A stretch of 5,998 nucleotides of DNA, from the NCBI GenBank assembly GCA_947464705.1, contig CANHYD010000154.1, positions 1-5,998 on the forward strand. The letters are read 5' to 3'. Under the pieces are notes generated by a model. The model was not told the origin of the DNA and made no database searches. It saw only the letters and a list, made by a program, of their open reading frames with translations. Positions within the stretch are counted from its first letter, which is position 1. Each line of letters starts with the position of its first letter. The position numbers and the translations under genes were made by a program. Of this stretch, positions 1 through 5,081 are shown piece by piece. Source of the DNA: Verrucomicrobiota bacterium. GTDB taxonomy: Bacteria > Verrucomicrobiota > Verrucomicrobiia > Limisphaerales > UBA9464.

Positions 1-1
1 A

Positions 2-640
2 CTTCAGGAAAGACTGGTTCTCGAGGGCCGTGAGGCCGAACTGCCGCCGGTGCAGCGCGCGGTGGACTCCACGCGGCAGCGGACGCGCCAACGGATGGCC
101 GCATTTGCCGGGCAGCGCTACCAACCGCCACAGCCGGGCGAGTTCGACAGCGATGGTCGCATGCGCCTGACAGCCTGGTCGCAGCCTTCTCCCGAGCAAG
201 ATGACCACCGCCCAGCGACTCCGATCACGGCCGACGAGGGGACCTCGATCCTCCGCATCCATGCCTCTTCAGCCGAAGGCCGATCGTCTCTCCAAAAACG
301 GATCCTACTAAACCCAGGCCTTTACCAACTCGAGGCCCGAGTCCGCACCCGAAAGGTGTCGGGCTTTGGGGCCTGCCTCGACGTGGAATGGGGTCGCAGG
401 GGACAGCGATTCGAGGAGGGCCCCGACCCGCTCCAAAGTGTGACCGGCACCACCGACTGGACCCTCCTGAAACGTGAGATATCAGTTCCGTCCCGCGGCG
501 AAGGCGGACGCCGCCGACCCGGCGGCCCGCAGGGAGAGAACGGAGCATCGCCGCGGGAAATCATCCTCCATGCCGAACTGCGGGCCGATTCGGGCACCGC
601 GGAGTTTGATGCCGATGCATTCGTGCTGAGGAAGCGCTGA
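2..640 (+). CDS. 3' part of an unrecognised protein ending in a carbohydrate-binding-like beta-sandwich
   Basis: The frame is already open at the left edge and gives 212 residues before TGA, so the true start lies upstream; the GTG at 50 is only an internal codon. Residues 1-36 are charged and helix-prone (LQERLVLEGREAELPPVQ onward). A Pro-rich linker follows to about residue 75. Residues 80-212 read like a galactose-binding or CBM_4_9-type beta-sandwich: alternating hydrophobic strands (GLYQLEARVRT, ACLDVEW), then the pattern TGTTDWTLLKREISVP, and a final strand AEFDADAFVLRKR that matches the usual 'wfDdv.l' ending of such domains. A Gly/Arg/Pro-rich stretch at about residues 164-186 interrupts the last part of the fold and is probably a flexible loop. 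I do not recognise the full protein. It could be the tail of a secreted or membrane-anchored protein, for example a kinase or glycan-binding protein, but nothing here decides that. The gene is convergent with the cytochrome gene and ends at the shared terminator. Confidence 0.75.
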   Translation, partial: LQERLVLEGREAELPPVQRAVDSTRQRTRQRMAAFAGQRYQPPQPGEFDSDGRMRLTAWSQPSPEQDDHRPATPITADEGTSILRIHASSAEGRSSLQKRILLNPGLYQLEARVRTRKVSGFGACLDVEWGRRGQRFEEGPDPLQSVTGTTDWTLLKREISVPSRGEGGRRRPGGPQGENGASPREIILHAELRADSGTAEFDADAFVLRKR

Positions 641-676
641 AACGGATGTCGGCGCCGACGGGTTTCCTCGCAGCAA

Positions 677-706
677 AAAGGGCCACCCCAAACGGGGCGG
701 CCCTTT
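677..706. terminator. Bidirectional intrinsic terminator between convergent genes
   Basis: An 8-bp outer stem (AAAGGGCC at 677-684 with GGCCCTTT at 699-706) continues, after one A/C mismatch, into a 4-bp inner stem (CCCC at 686-689 with GGGG at 694-697) closed by an AAAC loop. On the plus strand the hairpin is followed by a short T-rich tail (TTTCTT including stem bases). On the minus strand it runs into TTTTT (plus-strand A's at 675-679), which is the better U-tract. It lies 36 nt after the stop of the left gene and 31 nt after the stop of the cytochrome gene, as expected for a terminator serving both. Confidence 0.85.
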
Positions 707-737
707 CTTGAAAAGCTGAGGGAGAAAGCCCGACCGA

Positions 738-1118
738 TCAGTCCCCCTTGTGGACTGAATGGCAGGCCTTGCAGTTGACGGCCGTCTTGAATCCATCCAA
801 CGCACCCGGCTTACCGGCAACCAAGGACTCGGAAGCGGCTTGGAGCGCCGTGGTCTTCTCGGTCCAGCTGGAAAGGTCGCCCTTGGACGGTTTGTTGAGG
901 GCCAATTCCTTGGTCAAAAATGCCATCTTCTTGAAGTCGGCCTCATTGCCCTGCCCCTTGGAAATGCGGGCGCTCAGGGATTCCTTCCCCTTGAATCCGT
1001 CCTCCATGATCTGCTCGATCGAGAGGGAAGCTTTAGATTTGCAGGTGGAAGCACATCCGGCCGTGAGGGCGATCACAGCGGCTGCGAGGGCAATTGGGGG
1101 GATGGAAAAGATTTTCAC
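738..1118 (-). CDS. Small c-type cytochrome lipoprotein with C-terminal CXXCH
   Basis: A 126-residue protein starting at GTG. The N-terminus is a lipoprotein signal: MK at the start, a hydrophobic core at residues 5-20, and lipobox LTAGC with Cys22 as the predicted lipidated residue. Thr at -3 is less usual than Leu but is allowed in common patterns. The mature part is helix-rich (for example IEQIMEDGFKGKESLSARI at 34-52 and the helix near 61-75), with NKPSKGDLSSW at 75-85. A single haem motif, CKACH (116-120), lies six residues from the C-terminus. This resembles class II cytochromes (cytochrome c', c-556), where haem attaches near the end of a four-helix bundle. Met38 is a conceivable sixth ligand, which is speculation. 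It probably sits membrane-anchored outside the inner membrane or in the periplasm as an electron carrier or sensor; partner unknown. It lies 48 nt downstream of xseA on the same strand. No clear Shine-Dalgarno precedes the GTG; the start was chosen because it gives an ideal signal peptide. Confidence 0.85.
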   Translation of the reverse strand: MKIFSIPPIALAAAVIALTAGCASTCKSKASLSIEQIMEDGFKGKESLSARISKGQGNEADFKKMAFLTKELALNKPSKGDLSSWTEKTTALQAASESLVAGKPGALDGFKTAVNCKACHSVHKGD

Positions 1119-1124
1119 AATGTC

Positions 1125-1152
1125 TTTATAAGTCGGGCCGATGAAATCCCAA
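1125..1152 (-). promoter_or_regulatory. Candidate sigma70-like promoter for the cytochrome gene
   Basis: On the minus strand, TTGGGA (1152-1147, 4/6 to TTGACA) and TATAAA (1130-1125, 5/6 to TATAAT) are separated by 16 nt. Only six bases lie between the -10 box and the GTG start at 1118. Transcription would therefore start at or within a base or two of the start codon, giving a leaderless mRNA. This fits the absence of a ribosome binding site. The boxes lie in the 48-nt gap after the xseA stop. The match may be chance, and readthrough from xseA is an alternative. Confidence 0.4.
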
Positions 1153-1166
1153 GAACCACCTTCAGT

Positions 1167-2606
1167 TCAAGGAGGAGATGACTCTGGAGACTGTACCGAG
1201 CTCGGCGCTTCGGAAACTCGGGTCACCACGCTGAAAACCTCACCAACTTGGAGTCGGGTCTGGAGGCGTCTTCCTGGAACCAGCCCCAGTGTGTCTCGGA
1301 CCAGAGCTCCGGTCTCGGCATCCAACGTGAGCGAATAGCCTCGATTCAGGACATTCTGAGGCGAGAGCAACCGCAGACGGGCCAGCAGGCCCTCGAGACG
1401 CTGGCGGCGCCGTTGCAATTCCCGTCGTGGTAGGACCGTGAGCGCAGACCGCAGGCGCAGCAACACCTGCTGACCCGCCCTCACCCGCATCCGAGGGCGC
1501 TGTGCCAACATTCGCTGGCGGTGCCCCTCCAGGAGTCGCCCCAAAGTCCGCACCGAGCGGGCCGCGGCGCGACGCAGGGCCTCCGTCGTTTCATCCACGC
1601 GCTGAGATCGGGTTTCGAGCCGACGCCTCGGGTGTACCCGGACCCAGCGTCGAACCCAGCCCTCCAGCGTGTCTCGAGAACGGTTCAACCGGCGTTGAGC
1701 CAACAGGGCCAATCGGTGACCGGCCGACTCCACGAACTCGCGGCTGTCCACCCAATCCTGGGTCAGGATTTCGGCGGCGGCACTGGGCGTGGCGGCCCGA
1801 AAATCGGCGACAAAGTCCGCGATGGTGAAATCAATCTCGTGGCCGACTGCGGAAACCACCGGAACCTCCGAGGCGGCGATGGCACGCGCCACCACCTCCT
1901 CGTTGAAACACCAAAGATCTTCCAGAGACCCACCGCCCCGGGTGACCAGGATCACATCCAACATCTGCTCCGATCGCGAGAAGCGGTTCAGCCGCCCAAT
2001 GGCTCCCGCGATCTCCTGAGCGGCTCCGGCCCCCTGAACTCGCACCGGATCGAGGATCACTTCGGGGCAAAACCGCCGGGAGAGCACATGCAGCACGTCC
2101 TGGATGGCCGCCCCGCTCGCCGAAGTCACCAACCCGATCCGGGCAGGATATCGGACAAGGGGACGCTTTCGGGATGAATCAAAGAGCCCCTCCGCCGCCA
2201 ACTTTTCCTTCAACCGCTCGAAGGCAGCCTGAAGCGCCCCCACCCCCTGCACTTCCACCGTGTTGACCCGCAGCTGATAATTGCCGCGGGGCTCATAAAC
2301 CGTGATGTCGCCCCCCAAAATCACCTGGGCCCCGTCACGGAGGGCCGCTCGCCCGGCTCCGCCTTGCCCCCGAAACATCACACAAGCCAACTGAGCTCCG
2401 GCATCCTTGAGCACAAAGTACGCGTGCCCGGAACCTTGGAGGCGAAGATTGGAGACCTCACCCGCCACCCGCCGATCTGCAAAACCGCTCTCCAACTGCT
2501 TCTTGAGCTTCTGGGTCAGCTCGGACACCGATTCGGGCGTCTTCTGGACTTTTTCCTGGAACAGGTCGCCAGCGAAGCTCCACTGGGTTTTTGACACTCG
2601 GGACAT
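1167..2606 (-). CDS. xseA: Exodeoxyribonuclease VII large subunit
   Basis: A 479-residue XseA (E. coli protein about 456). With the small subunit XseB it degrades single-stranded DNA in both directions to oligonucleotides, acting in cytoplasmic DNA repair and recombination. Residues about 27-120 form the N-terminal OB-fold, with the typical GEVSNLR (49-55) and SGHAYFVLKD (59-68). The catalytic region has VTSASGAAIQD (160-170), VTRGGGSLEDLWCFNEE (221-237) and AVGHEIDFTIADFVADFRA (253-271), followed by ATPSAAAE (272-279). Asp170, Arg223, His256 and Asp259 line up with the E. coli catalytic residues Asp155, Arg205, His238 and Asp241. Residues about 285-410 are an Arg-rich coiled-coil region, and the C-terminal LSPQNVLNRGYSLT (414-427) is the family's closing segment. 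The frame extends upstream to 2741 into ymdB, but the ATG at 2606 is chosen because homology begins soon after it and it clears the ymdB stop by 28 nt. The Shine-Dalgarno is not obvious. No xseB follows; the next gene is the cytochrome. Confidence 0.96.
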   Translation of the reverse strand: MSRVSKTQWSFAGDLFQEKVQKTPESVSELTQKLKKQLESGFADRRVAGEVSNLRLQGSGHAYFVLKDAGAQLACVMFRGQGGAGRAALRDGAQVILGGDITVYEPRGNYQLRVNTVEVQGVGALQAAFERLKEKLAAEGLFDSSRKRPLVRYPARIGLVTSASGAAIQDVLHVLSRRFCPEVILDPVRVQGAGAAQEIAGAIGRLNRFSRSEQMLDVILVTRGGGSLEDLWCFNEEVVARAIAASEVPVVSAVGHEIDFTIADFVADFRAATPSAAAEILTQDWVDSREFVESAGHRLALLAQRRLNRSRDTLEGWVRRWVRVHPRRRLETRSQRVDETTEALRRAAARSVRTLGRLLEGHRQRMLAQRPRMRVRAGQQVLLRLRSALTVLPRRELQRRRQRLEGLLARLRLLSPQNVLNRGYSLTLDAETGALVRDTLGLVPGRRLQTRLQVGEVFSVVTRVSEAPSSVQSPESSPP

Positions 2607-2634
2607 GACGGGCGTGATTCGGTGAGGGCCTCGA

Positions 2635-3417
2635 TCAATCCAGCAACTCCGAGATGCGGATGATCGATTGAGCGCGGCCGGTCGTCGGATCGATGTCCAC
2701 CAGAGCCCCCTGCAAACGCACCTGCCCGTTGGCCACGTCAAAGCGTTGCGGCAAACCGGTCAGGAACCGCTTCAGGACCGGTTCGACCTGGCGCCCGAGA
2801 ACCGAATCATGCGGACCCGTGAATCCGGCGTCGGTCAGGTAGGCCGTGCCTCCCGGAAAGACCTGCTCGTCGGCGGTTTGCACGTGGGTATGGGTCCCGA
2901 TCACCGCCGAAACCGATCCATCCAGCATGCGACCCATGGCGATCTTCTCCGAGGTCGCTTCGCCGTGGAAATCCACCAGGATGACCTTGGTGGCGGTCCG
3001 CAACCGAGCCACTTCAGACTGGGCCAGCAGAAAGGGGTTTTCCATGGGCGGCATGAAGGTCCGCGCTTGAAGGTTCAGCACGGCTACCGGCGGCAGGCCG
3101 GGTTTGTTCCAGACGATCGATCCATTGCCCGGCACTCCCGACGGATAGTTGGCCGGCCGCAACACCCGGGACTCGGTCGTGAGGAACGAGGCCGTCTCCT
3201 TCTGGTCCCAGACATGGTCCCCAGTCGTGATGACATCCACCCCATAGCCAAACAATTCGGAGGCGATACCCGCGGTGATGCCGTTTCCTCCGGCACTGTT
3301 CTCGCCATTGGCCACGACAAAATCGATACCCTCCCGGTGGACCAAGTCTTCCAGGAGCATTCGGACTGCGCGTCGACCGGGTTCGCCCACGATATCCCCT
3401 AAAAACAAGAGCTTCAC
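2635..3417 (-). CDS. ymdB: YmdB-family metallophosphoesterase (2',3'-cyclic nucleotide phosphodiesterase type)
   Basis: A 260-residue protein of the TIGR00282/YmdB family, which is full length for the family. In Bacillus subtilis YmdB hydrolyses 2',3'-cyclic nucleotides and influences biofilm and motility decisions; the name should not be confused with the unrelated E. coli macrodomain protein YmdB. Metal-binding and catalytic motifs are all present: FLGDIVG (Asp8), ANGENSAGGNGIT (Asn37, Glu39, Asn40), TTGDHVWDQ (Asp67, His68), VDFHGEATSEK (His151) and IGTHTHVQTAD (His176, His178). Glu39 corresponds to the acidic residue reported as important for catalysis in B. subtilis. There is no signal peptide, so it is cytoplasmic. 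The start is GTG, preceded six bases earlier by AGGGTGA, a moderate Shine-Dalgarno. It is the first gene of the minus-strand cluster and is separated from xseA by 28 nt, which suggests co-transcription. It is divergent from lepB. The family call is firm; the physiological role here is inferred. Confidence 0.95.
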   Translation of the reverse strand: MKLLFLGDIVGEPGRRAVRMLLEDLVHREGIDFVVANGENSAGGNGITAGIASELFGYGVDVITTGDHVWDQKETASFLTTESRVLRPANYPSGVPGNGSIVWNKPGLPPVAVLNLQARTFMPPMENPFLLAQSEVARLRTATKVILVDFHGEATSEKIAMGRMLDGSVSAVIGTHTHVQTADEQVFPGGTAYLTDAGFTGPHDSVLGRQVEPVLKRFLTGLPQRFDVANGQVRLQGALVDIDPTTGRAQSIIRISELLD

Positions 3418-3555
3418 TCGGGGTCACCCTGTCGGATTCCGGGCCGCCTAGGAAGCAAACTGTGCTGCGGACCCAGTCCCGGAAATCCTGGAGGCAGCAG
3501 GGCTCGGATTTTGACTCGATCCCCGCGCCGAATTGCCGGACCTTCTCAAGGCCGC
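3418..3555. other. Divergent intergenic region between ymdB and lepB
   Basis: These 138 bases separate two divergently transcribed genes and should carry promoters in both directions. On the plus strand TTGACT at 3511-3516 is a fair -35 box, but no convincing -10 element lies 16-18 bases further on. On the minus strand I see no good pair. No strong hairpin, operator-like palindrome or riboswitch was found. The lepB reading frame is open back to a TTG at 3511, but this part lacks recognisable protein features and is treated as non-coding. Confidence 0.5.
3424..3430 (-). promoter_or_regulatory. Ribosome binding site of ymdB
   Basis: Minus-strand AGGGTGA ends six bases before the GTG start at 3417. 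It supports the GTG as the initiation codon, because no ATG gives a full MKLLFLGDIVG N-terminus. The match to the consensus is partial. Confidence 0.45.
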
Positions 3556-4959
3556 ATGTCACCATTCCGCTACGTATTCTGGAAAAGCTATCGGGAAGCG
3601 GGCCACCTGGCCGAACAGGCCCAGAAGATCCTGGACCATCAGCGCGATCTCCTGACGCCGGCGCGCATCACCGAACTGGAGGCGGCCATCAGCCACCTGG
3701 AGAGCATGCGGACCCGCGGGACCCGTGACGACATTGCCGCCGCGATGAACCAATTGGAGGCCACGGCGCAGACCTCGCTGATGGCCTATCCGCACGCCTC
3801 GATGCGCGAGAATGTCGAAGGCCTGCTCACCATGGGGATCGTGCTGTTCGCCTTCCGCCAATTCTTTTTCCAGCCCATGGCCATCCCCACGGGCTCGGCG
3901 CAACCCACGTTCAACGGCATCACCTGCGAAGACCTCCGCTACACGGGCCAATCCGTCCCGAACCTGGCGGTTCAGGCTGTGGAATGGGCCCTCTTTGGTC
4001 AGCACTACTACGAGGTGATCGCCGAGCAGGATGGCGAACTGGGCGGAGTCAGCCCTTCGACGGGTTCTGGGGGAATCACCAGCACCTTCCGGAAGTCCTT
4101 CGATGTCGAAGTCGGACGGGTCACGTACACGGTGAATACCTCCATGAGCGAGGGTCCCAACGACTTCATGCGCCACATGGGCTTGGCCAATGACCAAGGT
4201 ACCCTGCCCCAGCGCTACTTCAAGAAGGGGGAACCGATCATCCGCTGCCGGGTCAAATCGGGCGATCGACTCATGGTGGACCGGATCACCTACAACTTCC
4301 GGATCCCGCGTCGTGGAGACACCGTGGTGTTCAAGTCGATGCAGCATCCGGGAATGACGCACAACACCCACTACATCAAGCGACTGGTGGCTCTCGGTGG
4401 CGAAACCGTTCGCATCGGAGACGACCGGCATGTGGTGATCAATGGCCAGCGTCTGGATGCAACCACCCCCGGTTTTGAGAATGTCTACCGCTTCGATCCG
4501 TCGAAGCATCCGGTTTCCAGCAGCTATTCGGGTCACGTCAACGGCGTGGGCTTCGCTGAAGGCAGTTGGTTCTCAACCCATGAGGCGGAGTACGAACTCC
4601 TGCACAGCCGCGACGCCTCGGCGGCGCAGCAACTCGGTACCATCAGTGAGGAGAAGCTCAAGGTCTGGCGGAGTTTCACCAATGCCGCAACCACCACCAC
4701 GGATGGCTCATCCAATGGACGCTTGGCTCAACAGAAGTCCCGTCTCGAGGCGATGACGCAGAGCACTCCCAATTTCCCGCATTCCAAGGCCGAGGTCACG
4801 GTTCGGCCGGGGCATGTGCTGTGCCTGGGGGACAACACCATGAACAGCTCTGACTCCCGCATGTGGTCCGTACCGGATTTTCCCCAGGAACGGATTGTCG
4901 GCAAATCCGGCTGGGTTTTCTGGCCCCTGAGCCGCCGTTGGGGCTGGAGTCAGCACTGA
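3556..4959 (+). CDS. lepB: Signal peptidase I, long divergent form
   Basis: A 467-residue type I signal peptidase, which cleaves signal peptides from exported proteins at the outer face of the inner membrane. Residues 1-88 are a predicted cytoplasmic, charged helical region (possible coiled coil at about 15-72). A single membrane segment follows at about 89-107 (LLTMGIVLFAFRQFFFQP). The catalytic Ser block is AIPTGSAQPTFNG, with Ser114 as nucleophile. The block SGDRLMVDRITYNFRIPRRG (235-254) leads to YIKRLVALGGE (273-283), where Lys275 is the general base. The final block LGDNTMNSSDSRMW (424-437) is canonical. The Ser-Lys distance is 161 residues against 55 in E. coli (Ser90-Lys145), so there is a large insert at about 121-232. 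A second long stretch lies between Lys275 and the GDN block. Ala115 replaces the Met usual after the nucleophile. The ATG at 3556 is preferred over an upstream TTG at 3511; AAGG four bases before it is a weak ribosome site. It may be co-transcribed with the following gene. Confidence 0.93.
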   Translation: MSPFRYVFWKSYREAGHLAEQAQKILDHQRDLLTPARITELEAAISHLESMRTRGTRDDIAAAMNQLEATAQTSLMAYPHASMRENVEGLLTMGIVLFAFRQFFFQPMAIPTGSAQPTFNGITCEDLRYTGQSVPNLAVQAVEWALFGQHYYEVIAEQDGELGGVSPSTGSGGITSTFRKSFDVEVGRVTYTVNTSMSEGPNDFMRHMGLANDQGTLPQRYFKKGEPIIRCRVKSGDRLMVDRITYNFRIPRRGDTVVFKSMQHPGMTHNTHYIKRLVALGGETVRIGDDRHVVINGQRLDATTPGFENVYRFDPSKHPVSSSYSGHVNGVGFAEGSWFSTHEAEYELLHSRDASAAQQLGTISEEKLKVWRSFTNAATTTTDGSSNGRLAQQKSRLEAMTQSTPNFPHSKAEVTVRPGHVLCLGDNTMNSSDSRMWSVPDFPQERIVGKSGWVFWPLSRRWGWSQH

Positions 4960-5081
4960 GGCCCCCCCCCGCCCACCGAAGCAACGCGGGTCAGCAATCC
5001 CGTCGGGAAGTTTCCTCAGTCCACATCAGCGTTGACCGGACTCCTCGAAGCAACACCATCCGCAGTCTGATTTTTTCGCGC
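4960..5081 (+). other. Intergenic region between lepB and the phosphatase/isomerase gene
   Basis: This is 122 bases without a gene. It begins, two bases after the lepB TGA, with a run of nine C (4962-4970). A 9-bp direct repeat, CGAAGCAAC, occurs at 4977-4985 and 5046-5054. TTGACC at 5032-5037 could be a -35 box, but only a poor -10 (CACCAT, 5054-5059) follows. A T6 run (5071-5076) lies just before the next start codon, where a Shine-Dalgarno would be expected. No clear terminator hairpin was found, so readthrough from lepB is possible. Confidence 0.5.
4977..5054. repeat. Pair of 9-bp direct repeats upstream of the fusion gene
   Basis: CGAAGCAAC is present at 4977-4985 and again at 5046-5054, 69 bases apart start to start, within one short intergenic region. 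A match of this length in 120 bases is mildly unlikely by chance (a few percent). It could be a regulator-binding pair, but there is no symmetry or known motif to support that. Confidence 0.3.

Noticed and set aside
759..1181. Plus-strand open frame (140 codons) opposite the cytochrome gene
   Set aside because: The minus strand encodes a lipobox and CXXCH protein, and the plus-strand frame has no recognisable features.
1521..2177. Plus-strand open frame (218 codons) opposite xseA
   Set aside because: It overlaps the conserved catalytic core of XseA on the other strand and has no recognisable content.
2607..2741. N-terminal extension of xseA up to 2741
   Set aside because: It would overlap the ymdB coding region by over 100 bases, and the extra residues (Arg/Cys/Trp-rich) do not resemble XseA N-termini.
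2668..3402. Plus-strand open frame (244 codons) opposite ymdB
   Set aside because: The minus strand carries all YmdB metal-binding motifs; this frame is a shadow.
3511..3555. TTG start adding 15 residues to lepB
   Set aside because: The added residues lack family features, TTG is a rare start, and an ATG with a weak ribosome site follows at 3556.
3559..4536. Long minus-strand open frame (325 codons) opposite lepB
   Set aside because: It lies entirely antisense to a well-supported signal peptidase. Its His/Gly/Arg-rich translation resembles no family, as expected for a shadow frame in GC-rich DNA.
5032..5059. Promoter for the fusion gene (TTGACC with CACCAT)
   Set aside because: The -35 box is good but the -10 matches only 3 of 6 positions, so it was not listed as a feature.
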